A DNA stretch of 64,000 nt from Opitutia bacterium (lineage in GTDB: Bacteria; Verrucomicrobiota; Verrucomicrobiia; Opitutales; Opitutaceae), in assembly GCA_016217595.1 (NCBI GenBank), contig JACRHS010000006.1, positions 20,372 to 84,371 on the forward strand, read 5' to 3'. Both the position numbers and the translations under genes were made by a program. Within the stretch, counting starts at the first letter, position 1. Each line of letters opens with the position of its first letter. A model generated the notes under the pieces. It ran no database searches and was not told the origin of the DNA. It was given only the letters and a program-made list of their open reading frames with translations. Shown piece by piece: positions 9,390 through 17,663 of this stretch.

Positions 9390-9627
9390 CTATTCGGACG
9401 AGAGTCGGGCGGGGGATATTTCACCGAAGATATCAAACGGCGCACGTGCGCCGACAGTCTGCCCGAGCCGGTTCGCGTCCTTCGATGCATTGATTACAGC
9501 GTATTCGATTCCGGCGGGGCAGGCGGGTTTTCCGGGCCTACACCACGGCGATCGCGGTCCTCGCGAAGACGCTGTTGGCCGCCAAGAGCAGCAGAATGAG
9601 GATGAGATCGAGCGCGATGCCACTCAT
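9390..9627 (-). pseudogene. Remnant of a CNNM/DUF21 (HlyC/CorC-type) transporter N-terminus
   Basis: An ATG at 9627 overlaps the terC stop (ATGA) and reads 29 codons, MSGIALDLILILLLLAANSV then FARTAIAVV, to a TAG at 9538. This resembles the first helix of CNNM-domain proteins (LANGxFAMSEIAVVSAR). After the stop, another frame continues with NASKDANRLGQTV, reminiscent of the following LAxDPNRFLSTVQ segment, and then ends at 9390. No CBS or CorC_HlyC domain follows. I read this as a frameshifted, truncated relic. TerC and CorC-type domains are often neighbours or fused (E. coli YoaE), which supports the reading. The similarity is from memory, not a search. Confidence 0.5.
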
Positions 9628-10574
9628 GGGATTCGATTGGAGTCGGTCAGTGCGGTGCCGACCTTCTTCGGCCACAGCAGCGAGGCGATGACGGCGGTGA
9701 TCAAGATCGCCGCGATCACGCCAAGCGACAGCAGCGTGTCAATTTTCCACGCGGTATGCGCGAGCATCATTTTCACCCCCACAAACGTCAGCACTACGCC
9801 CAAGCCGATTTTGAGGTAGTGAAACTTGTCCATAACCCCGGCCAGCGCGAAATAGAGTGAGCGCAGGCCGAGAATCGCGAACACGTTCGAAGTATAGACG
9901 ATGAACGGATCTTTCGTAACCGCGAAGATCGCCGGGATCGAGTCCACCGCGAAGATCAGGTCGGAAATTTCCACCAGCAAAAGCACCACGAACAGCGGCG
10001 TGGCCATGAGAAGGCCCTTCTCGCGTACAAAAAATTTGTCCCCGCGAAATTCCGGCGTCACGGGCATAAGCCGCTTGAACCATCGCACGACCGGATTGCG
10101 CTCGGGATGAATCTCCGCCTCGTGCTTCACGATCATCTTGATGCCAGTGAGGATGAGGAATCCGCCAAACACGTAGATAATCCAGTCGAATTTCGCGATA
10201 AGCGCCGCCCCCGCCAAGATCATGACAGCGCGCATGAGCAGCGCCCCTAGAATGCCCCAGAAAAGCACTTTATGCTGATACAACTGCGGCACGCCGAAAT
10301 ACGAAAACAGCAGCGCGAAGACGAAAACGTTGTCCACACTCAACGATTTCTCGATGAGGTAGCCGGTAAAAAACTCCAGCGCCTTCGTCGAGCCCCCGTA
10401 GTACCACACGCCCGCGTTGAAACCCAACGCCAGCACTATCCAGACAAATGTCCAGCCAAGCGATTCGGCGAGCGACACGATGTGCGCCTTGCGATGAAAG
10501 ACGCCGAGATCCAGCGCGAGCATCGCGAGGACAAACACGTTGAAACCGACCCAGAGCCAATGCGATTCATTCAT
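9624..10574 (-). CDS. TerC/Alx family membrane protein
   Basis: 316-residue inner-membrane protein of the TerC/Alx family, implicated in metal (Mn2+) export or metalation of exported proteins and in tellurite or pH stress. Seen: nine or so hydrophobic segments; the acidic membrane motifs EKSLSVDNVFVF and EISDLIFAVDSIPAIFAV, whose Asp/Glu residues are conserved across the family; TGIKMIVKHEAEIHPERN loop (ITGIKMIVKHE visible). Full-length for Alx-like proteins. The leader is short (ATCTATATAC before the ATG) without a Shine-Dalgarno sequence, and I saw no yybP-ykoY-like Mn riboswitch upstream. Its stop overlaps the start of the CNNM remnant. Confidence 0.92.
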   Translation of the reverse strand: MNESHWLWVGFNVFVLAMLALDLGVFHRKAHIVSLAESLGWTFVWIVLALGFNAGVWYYGGSTKALEFFTGYLIEKSLSVDNVFVFALLFSYFGVPQLYQHKVLFWGILGALLMRAVMILAGAALIAKFDWIIYVFGGFLILTGIKMIVKHEAEIHPERNPVVRWFKRLMPVTPEFRGDKFFVREKGLLMATPLFVVLLLVEISDLIFAVDSIPAIFAVTKDPFIVYTSNVFAILGLRSLYFALAGVMDKFHYLKIGLGVVLTFVGVKMMLAHTAWKIDTLLSLGVIAAILITAVIASLLWPKKVGTALTDSNRIP

Positions 10575-11317
10575 GTATATAGATGTTTGCGCGTGCCGAG
10601 TGCCCCTGCGGCTTTCAGGCGTAGGACGCGGCGAACGGGCGGCGGCGCAGTGCGGTCTGCGTCAAGGCCAGTTGATTTTGCCACATGGTGAACAGGGCGG
10701 CGTCCATGCTCCCGACGCTACGCCAGGCACCGTACGGGTCAACTCGCCCACCCCTAAAATTGCGACTGCTTCGAGTATGCATGCGTCATGCAACTCGGCA
10801 GTCCGTCCAATCTGCAGCAGACAACAGCAGTGGTCCTGGGTGGCAGGACCGTTGATCGTGAAAGGTTGTCAGGCTGTCAGGAGCCACTGATATGTGAGAA
10901 AGCAGGCTCTTTTGCCGGATGGAGGTCGCGCATATGAGGCCGTCACCTCCCCGGCCGCGGGCCGCGTCAATGGTGTGCAACGCATGGCTCGGCCGGCCGG
11001 GTTTGTGCGGTTTGTAGCCAACCCGAGCGGCTTGAGCGCGGTATCCACTTCGAGGATCCACGGCGTGCGCAAAAGTTCATCGGCTCAGCAACTCATCACA
11101 TCCACCGTTTCCTGTCTCCCTCAACTGCCGGCCTTGGGATCAAGAGCGAATCCCTCGGCGCTCCTCAACCGACTAGTGCCGCTGCAATCAAAGGATGGAA
11201 TCACAAGTGCGTGACAAGCTCCTCTGCCACGTCACTCGTCGCAAAATTTATGAAGAGCGCATCGAGGGGCAGAAAATCATTCAACCTCGCCCTGCGCCAT
11301 TGGTCCGAGCGCCTTGC
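10575..11317. other. 743-bp intergenic region without a supported gene
   Basis: Lies between terC and the ExbD-like gene. On the minus strand a short frame ending near 10617 reads MDAALFTMWQNQLALTQTAL and onward to a TGA. It has a GGGAG upstream of its ATG but no recognised family, so I do not call it. The other frames between 10750 and 11210 are low-complexity and Arg/Ser-rich and look like chance translations. Confidence 0.5.
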
Positions 11318-11695
11318 TCACGGGGTGCGGCCGACCGCGAGCTCGATCATGCTTACCCCAATATTCTTCGCGTCGGTTTTGCGGAGAAGGTCGATCGCTT
11401 TAACCACATCACCATATTTCGTGCCTTCGCGTATATGCATACCGATATAGGAGACCTTTCTGCTTTTCAGGAGATTGTTGACGTATTCGACCACGCCATC
11501 GCCCGGGATCGGGTTCGCTTCGTAGGAGAGGTAAGGGCCTTCAACCACAAGGAGGAGAAACTGATCGCGGTCCACGGGCCCCTTCCCGTTGCCCACCCCG
11601 ACAAACGTGACGCGAGGGAACTCTTCTTTATCTGCCGCCAACACATCGGCGCAGAGGCCGACCATGAGCAATGCCATCAATATACGGTATTTCAT
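11318..11695 (-). CDS. Small exported ExbD-like domain protein
   Basis: 125 residues. Residues 1-25 (MKYRILMALLMVGLCADVLA then AD) look like a Sec signal peptide with an ALA-type cleavage context. The rest is one small domain: VEYVNNLLKSRKVSYIGMHI, then REGTKYGDVVKAIDLLRKTD and AKNIGVSMIEL. This matches the periplasmic half of ExbD/TolR, where the same helix-strand order reads 'kYgdVvkv-d..r.ag..nVgl'. ExbD normally has one transmembrane helix with a catalytic Asp and no cleaved signal; here the anchor would be removed. No ExbB or TonB gene is adjacent. The start at 11695 was chosen because upstream codons are not protein-like. Function unknown. Confidence 0.62.
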   Translation of the reverse strand: MKYRILMALLMVGLCADVLAADKEEFPRVTFVGVGNGKGPVDRDQFLLLVVEGPYLSYEANPIPGDGVVEYVNNLLKSRKVSYIGMHIREGTKYGDVVKAIDLLRKTDAKNIGVSMIELAVGRTP

Positions 11696-12163
11696 AGTTT
11701 TTGGGTTTTGCCTAACGTTGCAGAGCTGAAAAAGCGGGCGATCTTCGATTGCGCTGATCCGAAATGGACTTTTGTGACCAAGATTCCACCGGCGCGCGGA
11801 GAATATTTGGGTGCTTACAGTGAGTCTGGCGGCGGCGGCGACAGGGGGCTGTTTGATAATGCACACAGGGGTTTCGGAACTGTGGTCACTCTGTAAGTTA
11901 AGGCGGAAAAATCAATCCCTAAACATCTTCTCGGAGTTTTTATTGGAGAGCGGAGTTACATCACACTCCAATTCATGGTGTGCACGCTCGATCACGGCGT
12001 AAACCGCCCATTCAGGCTCGCACCTCTACGGTTGACCGCCTGGCAATTGTCAGCCCGTCGGCTCCCCGCTTTTTATACAGTGCGCCTAAGAAACTAACTT
12101 GCACGGATCGTTTCCAGGCCGATCCGTGCTGAGGAGGAGCGGAGCCGGGCAGCAACCGAAGTT
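11696..12163. other. 468-bp intergenic region, no gene seen
   Basis: Separates the ExbD-like gene from the GH38 gene on the same strand. It is somewhat AT-richer than its surroundings and holds one clean inverted repeat (12101-12129, listed separately). No frame carries a recognisable domain. Confidence 0.55.
12101..12129 (-). terminator. Perfect 10-bp inverted repeat downstream of GH38
   Basis: GCACGGATCG and CGATCCGTGC are separated by 9 bases, 35 bp after the GH38 stop on the minus strand. The following minus-strand sequence AAGTTAGTTTCTT is only weakly T-rich, so this may be an intrinsic terminator or a hairpin that protects the mRNA end. Confidence 0.5.
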
Positions 12164-15100
12164 TTAAAGCAATTCTGCCCGCAAGGTCACAATGCCACGC
12201 GCCGGCACGACGATCGAGTCGGCTGCGTCGCTCAGCGGTTGTTCGCTCGTGTCGCTGAGGCTCACGCGGCGCGGCGCGGGCTCCGACCATTGCAGACGGG
12301 TGGTGACATCTTTCTCGGCTGCATTCCACAGGCGCACGATAGCAGCGCGGCCGTCGTCGCTCGGTTTAAGACCAATCACCATCACCTCGTTTGCACTGAG
12401 CTGAAGTCGGGACCCTTGTGGCGCGCGCGGCCCAAATGCCCGGACCGGCAGCAACGGCTGGCTTGCCTCTATCGCTGCGCGCGACGTAGCCGTCGGCTCG
12501 TAGGGGCCGTGCGGCCGCAGCACGAAACGAAATGTGTGCGGCCCCTCCTGATAGGCGCGGTAGTTTGTCCCCCAATGGTTGTTCATCACCCAGGCGTAGA
12601 GTTTCTGCGTCTGTCCGATCTGCTTGCGCCAGACCGCCGGGTTCGTCTGGGAATTCAGCAGATTCGCCGTCAACCCGCCCAGCTGCAGCAGGGGCACATC
12701 GAGCGAGATCCACGTGATGCCGTAATCGGCGTTGGCGACATCCGCCCAGCGATTAATCGTGAGCCAGTTCTTGCACGCGCTGGGAATCTGGTCGGCGTCC
12801 GGCCGCACGATTCCGAACGGCACATCGAAGCGCACCTGTCCGCCCGGCACGTTGAAGGGAAAAGCGAAGTTGAGGCTCTCCTTCGATCCGGTGGCGTGGT
12901 AATTCACGCCCGCGATGCGTTGCTTATCGACAAAGTTTTCGATCTCGACCCGATCCTCGCCCGCCACGAGCCGCACCTCGCGCACGAAGCTGTGACAGCC
13001 CGGGGCGGTCGACTCGACCAGCAGCGAGGCGACCAGCGGTCCCTTCTCCTTCACGTTGATCTTCGCCGGCCCGCTGCTTACCGCCTTCGCCGCATCCTCG
13101 TCGGTGAAATAAAGATATTGGTTCAACGCCTCTCCCTTGGCGCTCGGGGCAAAATTCTTCTTAATGCCGTGCACATACAGCTCGACGATATCACCGGTCT
13201 GTGGGTCCAGCCGGACTTTGATGCGGCCGTTGTCCAACGTCGTCCCTTCAACCACGACCTTTTCTTCGATATGCGGCTGTCCTGCGCCAACCGTATAGCG
13301 CCGCGCACCAAGTGCCGGGACATCCCGCGCCAATATTAGCAGTTCGCCATAGGAGTTGCGCTGCGAAGCAACCGGCTGACCGCGATCATCGGTGACGCGA
13401 TCTCCGCCTCTGGAAAAGTCCTTGGGCAGCAGGGCGAGTCCGGTCCGCGCCCATGAGCTGGTATTGTAGATGTCGATGCAGGCATCCTTCGCCTCGCCGG
13501 AAATTGCGAGCGCGAGCGCGCGGCTCATTAAATCGCGGGTCAAGGCATCGGCGGTGGCGGCGTAGGAGTGCTTGATCGGCCATTGCTCCAGCGTGGTCCG
13601 ATGATTGGGGGTGTTGACGCTGCGTGCCGCGCCCCAGGTGTGCTCGTCGTAGAGCAGCAAATACCGCATCGCGTCCGTGAAATCGCGCACGGGATAGCTG
13701 CGCGGCTGCAACATCGTCCACAACGCCTCAGCCTGCGCGAGCCGATCCGAACTCGTGCGGTTCATCGCGGTCTCGAGCGCCGACGAGCCGGCGCCGTCCT
13801 CCCAATACGGGGACCAGTCGCCCTTCACTTCGGGCAGCTGCGCGCCATGCTTTTTCTCGAGCGACGCAAACGCCTCGTGCACGGTGCTGATCACCAGGCG
13901 CGGCCAGGCGTAGGTTTCATTCCATGCTTTGACGTTGTCGCAAATCGACGTGTTGGGCGCCGAGTTGTCGCCGCCACAGGCCCAGCGAAGATAACTGACA
14001 TCGTACTTGTGCCCCAAACGGACGAGCTCCTCGGTATAATTCATCAGCCATTCGGGCGTGAGCTTCACCCCCAGGAGTGCCGCCAGATAATAACCGCGCG
14101 ACGGCACCCAGACCAGCACCCGCTCGCGACCCGATGGGCCGACCCACCAGAAGGGCTTGTTCTCCCACTGCACGAGAATGTCGCCGATGCGGTCAAAGAA
14201 GTTTGGCGCGACCGAAAAATAGCGAATGCCCGCCTGCGCCATCGCGGATACAGTGCCCCAGGTGTAGCCGGGCACATCGCTGATCATCGCGCTGTCGAGC
14301 GGCGCACCGGTCATAGCGCGCATCTCCGGCGCGAAGCGAAAAGTCCGGATCAATTCCTCCGGCCGGCATAGTCCGGTGAGGATGTTGAAATACATGCCGT
14401 TTAGTCCAATGCGCCCGTCCTTCACGGCCTGCAGAAAAAGTTCGCGCTGCTGCGGTCCAAACCGACGCAAAAACAAATCTGCCGGCCAGAGATTTTCGAG
14501 GTTCCAGACAAAGCGCGCACCTTCGGGATAGTTCGCGGTCCGATCCGCCGCCGCGATGCCGGCGAGGATGTTGTTCACCTGCTTCTCCTCGATGTCGGTC
14601 TGGATTTCGGTGTAGCCGATGTCGACGTGCGAGTGGGGAACAATGTAGATCGTCAGCTCGCGAAACGCCGGCACGGAAAATTCGCGACGCAAGAGAACCT
14701 GCTGCTGAGCATCGGTGATGACCACCGGCAGTTTCTGCTCGCGATTCGCAATCGGCATCATCCATTCCAGCCGCTGCACCCCGGCGACGAGTCGCGCCGG
14801 CTTGGGCGGCGTGGCGCCGAGCTGCACGGTGACGTCGCAGGGCTCGGCATAGGGATAGTCGACGGTCAGCTTGATGGGTTGGCGACTGCCGCCCGGCGTG
14901 CGATCGGCCACCGGCAGCGCAGTCGCTTCCGCCGTGAGCCCGGTCGGGGACGCCTCGACCCCGCTGGGACGGAAAAACGTAAGCTCCGCAGCGCCGACGA
15001 TGGTCACGCGGGCATCGCTAAGTTTCGTCACCTGCCAGCGCACCCGCCGCGCCGAGACCGCGGGCATGATCGGCTGCATCGTCACCGCACTGCGCCGTCC

Positions 15101-15493
15101 GACATGGATGACCGGAACGCGTGCCGTCTCGTGCCCCTGCTCGTCGAAGCAGACGAGCTCCGAGGCGGCGACGGTACCACCGCGCGAGTTCTCCTGATGG
15201 CGAAAGCCCGCGAGCGAAACCGTCGAGCCGAAGTCGAACTCGGCGAACGTCTCGAGCCCCTTGCCTGCCGAGGCATACTCGGTCGCCCCATCGCCATCGA
15301 CCAAGTTGCGCACCAAATGGGCCCCGCCGGGATTGACCTCGGCGGTAGCTACGACTTTCGGCGCCGGCAGTGGCTGGATTCGGGTGAAATTCGCCGCGGG
15401 CAAGCGAGTCGCTCCCAAAGCTAGCGCAAGCAGGCCAAGGCAAATTCCAAAACGTCGATCAACGGGGTGCGGTAATTGGGTGAAATAACGCAT
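12164..15493 (-). CDS. Secreted glycoside hydrolase family 38 (alpha-mannosidase-like)
   Basis: 1109-residue exported glycosidase. Residues 1-33 form a signal peptide (GICLGLLALALGATRLPAA). Residues 40-170 look like a discoidin/F5-8C-type carbohydrate-binding domain (NLVDGDGATEYASAGKG then ETFAEFDFGSTVSLAGFRHQ). The GH38 catalytic part starts at IVPHSHVDIGYTE; H287, H289 and D291 are expected zinc ligands and D406 in SDVPGYTWG is the candidate nucleophile. The C-terminal half carries mannosidase beta-sandwich domains (TTLDNGRIKVRLDPQTGDI). It is an outlier branch, with GY instead of the usual GW after HxHxD. It stands alone and probably acts in the periplasm or outside the cell on mannose-containing glycans. 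The exact substrate is uncertain. Confidence 0.86.
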   Translation of the reverse strand: MRYFTQLPHPVDRRFGICLGLLALALGATRLPAANFTRIQPLPAPKVVATAEVNPGGAHLVRNLVDGDGATEYASAGKGLETFAEFDFGSTVSLAGFRHQENSRGGTVAASELVCFDEQGHETARVPVIHVGRRSAVTMQPIMPAVSARRVRWQVTKLSDARVTIVGAAELTFFRPSGVEASPTGLTAEATALPVADRTPGGSRQPIKLTVDYPYAEPCDVTVQLGATPPKPARLVAGVQRLEWMMPIANREQKLPVVITDAQQQVLLRREFSVPAFRELTIYIVPHSHVDIGYTEIQTDIEEKQVNNILAGIAAADRTANYPEGARFVWNLENLWPADLFLRRFGPQQRELFLQAVKDGRIGLNGMYFNILTGLCRPEELIRTFRFAPEMRAMTGAPLDSAMISDVPGYTWGTVSAMAQAGIRYFSVAPNFFDRIGDILVQWENKPFWWVGPSGRERVLVWVPSRGYYLAALLGVKLTPEWLMNYTEELVRLGHKYDVSYLRWACGGDNSAPNTSICDNVKAWNETYAWPRLVISTVHEAFASLEKKHGAQLPEVKGDWSPYWEDGAGSSALETAMNRTSSDRLAQAEALWTMLQPRSYPVRDFTDAMRYLLLYDEHTWGAARSVNTPNHRTTLEQWPIKHSYAATADALTRDLMSRALALAISGEAKDACIDIYNTSSWARTGLALLPKDFSRGGDRVTDDRGQPVASQRNSYGELLILARDVPALGARRYTVGAGQPHIEEKVVVEGTTLDNGRIKVRLDPQTGDIVELYVHGIKKNFAPSAKGEALNQYLYFTDEDAAKAVSSGPAKINVKEKGPLVASLLVESTAPGCHSFVREVRLVAGEDRVEIENFVDKQRIAGVNYHATGSKESLNFAFPFNVPGGQVRFDVPFGIVRPDADQIPSACKNWLTINRWADVANADYGITWISLDVPLLQLGGLTANLLNSQTNPAVWRKQIGQTQKLYAWVMNNHWGTNYRAYQEGPHTFRFVLRPHGPYEPTATSRAAIEASQPLLPVRAFGPRAPQGSRLQLSANEVMVIGLKPSDDGRAAIVRLWNAAEKDVTTRLQWSEPAPRRVSLSDTSEQPLSDAADSIVVPARGIVTLRAELL

Positions 15494-15866
15494 GGCGGCG
15501 AAAATGTTTTCCCCAACTAGGGCGTAGAATCAAGACTTTGTTTAAACATTTAGCCAAATGTTCTGAACTTGGAGCCGCGGGGTCCTCCGCAAGCAGGGCA
15601 AATCCCGAGAATTGTAGATCCGCCGGCACCCGAAATGATGCGGATTTGCGATTGCACTGGATTCGGTCTCCATCGCGCAGCCACGCAGGAGAACCGTTTT
15701 AGAGTCAGCTCGCCCTTAATCTGGCTTGCCCGTGGGCGCACCGGTCTTGCGTCGCCCCACACCCGGCAGCGGCGGATTGCCTTTCGTTTTTTCCACGCCT
15801 TTGCTGACTCCGCGTCGCATGTCCTTCTCTCGAAAACGGATTTTCCGAATCGCCGCTCCGCAAGCC
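15494..15866. other. 373-bp divergent intergenic region
   Basis: Lies between the divergent GH38 and GreA-like genes and must hold both promoters, although I see no convincing -35/-10 pair. The GreA-like frame is open upstream to a GTG at 15726 and an ATG at 15819. These 30-odd extra residues are Pro/Arg-rich and unconserved, so I left them out of the gene. Confidence 0.5.
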
Positions 15867-16439
15867 ATGACGATTTACGTCCGGCCGGGCTACAACCGCG
15901 TGCTGGCCGAGCAATTCGAGGAGCTCAAGGTCAAGCGCGCCGCCTTGGTCAAAGACAAGATCGAGGCGCACAGTCAGGGCGATCTGCGCGAGAACTTCGG
16001 CTTCAAGGCCGCCAAGGAGGCCATCCGCGCCATTGACCGCAAGATGACCGCGCTCGACCGCTTCGTCGCCCGCAACACGTTCATCGAAGTCGATCCCGCC
16101 ACCTGGCTCTCCAAACCGACCGCCTCCCTGCAACTCGGGCACGTGGCCACCATCGAAAAGCAGGACGTGGCGTCGAAACGGGTCCATCGGTTCACGTTTC
16201 TTGTGACCACGCACGGCGAGACCGCGATTGATCCCGAAACAGGCATCGAGTGCCTGCCCCACAATTCTCCGCTCGCCACGGCCCTGCTGGGTCTGGAGGC
16301 CAACACCCGCGCCAAGGTCACGCTCCCCGCGGGCGAAGCCATCCTCACCGTGCTCTCCATCCGCAATCCGACCCAGCCCGAACTCGACCGCCTGCTCACC
16401 GCCATCAAGCCGCCTGAGATCGAGGATGACGAGGAGTAG
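15867..16439 (+). CDS. GreA/GreB-family transcription elongation factor
   Basis: 190-residue protein with the two-part Gre architecture: an N-terminal coiled coil (about residues 8-75, including LKVKRAALVKDKIEAHSQGD and LRENFGFKAAKEA, where Gre factors carry acidic tip residues) and a C-terminal FKBP-like domain with LGHVATIEKQDV, HNSPLATALLGLEANTRAKV and TLPAGEAILTVLSI. Gre factors enter the RNA polymerase secondary channel and stimulate cleavage of backtracked RNA. It is longer than GreA (about 158), with an insertion around DPATWLSKPTAS and an acidic tail EIEDDEE. An alternative in-frame ATG at 15819 exists. It stands alone. Confidence 0.82.
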   Translation: MTIYVRPGYNRVLAEQFEELKVKRAALVKDKIEAHSQGDLRENFGFKAAKEAIRAIDRKMTALDRFVARNTFIEVDPATWLSKPTASLQLGHVATIEKQDVASKRVHRFTFLVTTHGETAIDPETGIECLPHNSPLATALLGLEANTRAKVTLPAGEAILTVLSIRNPTQPELDRLLTAIKPPEIEDDEE

Positions 16440-16751
16440 TGGCTGGCCGCGCATCTCCCTCCGCGACCGATCGGCGAGCACACCAAAAGCAGCGACCACA
16501 GTCAGGGGAAGAAAGAATAGTGAGTTCTCCCTCATTAATATAGGGCCCAACACTGTCTCCCTTCGATTATGCGCGTCACACGACCCGCAGTAACCGCAAA
16601 ACCATCACCACAGGACATACACCCTGCTGGTTCCGATCAGTCACTATCTCATGCTGTTCATGTCGATCTGGATGTCTTAAGACATAAGGGCCAGCCGGTC
16701 TTCACTGACGAAGAAAATTGCGCCACATGCAGGAAATGCATTCGTTGAGAC
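16440..16751. other. 312-bp intergenic region upstream of the DUF488 cassette
   Basis: Lower G+C than the flanks. It contains a 14-bp perfect palindrome at 16672-16685 (listed separately) and no recognisable coding frame. Confidence 0.5.
16672..16685. promoter_or_regulatory. 14-bp perfect palindrome, candidate operator
   Basis: ATGTCTTAAGACAT, perfectly self-complementary, 67 bp upstream of the DUF488-domain gene. Its position suits a repressor site for the two-gene cassette. No clear -10 or -35 elements could be paired with it. Confidence 0.35.
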
Positions 16752-17648
16752 ATGCTGTTTGATCGCCATAAACGCCTTCTTGCCCTCGTCGATGCCCTCG
16801 GCGGCGAGATCGGCAATCTGGATTTCCAGAAACTTCTCTTCCTCTACTGCCGCGAAGTGGAGACAGAGCCCTCCTATGAGTTTGTGCCCTACAAGTTTGG
16901 CGGCTTCTCCTTTACCTCGTATGCCGACAAACGTCGCCTTACCGAACAGGGTCTGCTAGCCGAAGAGGAACGCGTTTGGAAATTAACACCTGAAGGCCGG
17001 ACTCTCGCTAAAGTACCGCCGATGGTGCGCGTGGGTATGGATGGTTTTGCGCGTCGCAAAGCCTCCCTCCGGGGTGATGCACTTGTTGCCGATACCTACC
17101 GCCGCCATCCCTACTATGCTACGCGCAGTGAAATCGCCGCCCGCCTCCTCGCCACCGATGCCCTTACGCGAGCTGCCATCGACGCCGCTCGCCCACCACG
17201 TGGGCAGCCAGGCCTCTGCACCATCGGCTACGAAGGTTACACGTTGGAAGGTTATCTAAACCGCCTACTCCAAGAGGGTGTGACGCTGCTGTGTGACGTA
17301 CGACGCAATCCGCTCAGCCGCAAATACGGTTTCTCTAAGAGCACATTGGCTAAAAGTTGCGAAGGTGTTGGTCTTCGATACGAGCATTTGCCTGAACTCG
17401 GCATTGCCTCCGAAGAACGTCGCTGTCTTCAAACGCAGGCTGACTACGACGCACTATTCGCCACCTACGAACGCGACAACCTTCCACAGCAGGGCGCGGC
17501 GTTAGCGAAAATTCACAGCTGGGTGCAGGAAGACCATCGCGTGGCCCTAACCTGCTACGAAACTCATGCCTGCCAGTGTCACCGGCATAGCGTGGCAGAG
17601 GCGCTGGAGCGGGAGTTCGGCCGGACGTATTCCCCCCGACACCTGTAA
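16752..17648 (+). CDS. DUF488-domain protein with N-terminal winged-helix-like domain
   Basis: 298 residues, predicted cytoplasmic. Residues 10-85 (LDFQKLLFLYCREVE, YEFVPYKFGGFSFTSYADK, EERVWKLTPEGRTLAK) look like a small helical or winged domain, resembling the N-terminal part of DUF4065/SocA-type proteins. Residues 153-290 are DUF488: CTIGYEGYTLEGYLNRLL, TLLCDVRRNPLSRKYGFSK, YEHLPELGI and CQCHRHSVAEAL, with the conserved DVR and the Cys/His C-x-CHR motif. DUF488 has no established biochemical activity, although its Cys/His residues suggest an enzyme. It is followed 15 bp later by an uncharacterised partner gene. Lower G+C than its neighbours suggests transfer. No function assigned. Confidence 0.78.
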   Translation: MLFDRHKRLLALVDALGGEIGNLDFQKLLFLYCREVETEPSYEFVPYKFGGFSFTSYADKRRLTEQGLLAEEERVWKLTPEGRTLAKVPPMVRVGMDGFARRKASLRGDALVADTYRRHPYYATRSEIAARLLATDALTRAAIDAARPPRGQPGLCTIGYEGYTLEGYLNRLLQEGVTLLCDVRRNPLSRKYGFSKSTLAKSCEGVGLRYEHLPELGIASEERRCLQTQADYDALFATYERDNLPQQGAALAKIHSWVQEDHRVALTCYETHACQCHRHSVAEALEREFGRTYSPRHL

Positions 17649-17663
17649 CGGAGACTCCACTCT

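Noticed and set aside
10617..10697. Short minus-strand ORF MDAALFTMWQNQLALTQTAL... upstream of terC
   Set aside because: It has a possible GGGAG site but only 27 codons, no recognised family, and the frame stays open upstream of the ATG, so a chance frame is more likely.
10575..10700. Mn2+ (yybP-ykoY) riboswitch in front of terC
   Set aside because: I looked for it because Alx/TerC genes often carry it, but neither its conserved internal-loop sequences nor a suitable terminator hairpin is visible, and the leader appears short.
10894..11214. 106-codon plus-strand frame
   Set aside because: No domain and no start context, in a stretch where both strands are open by chance.
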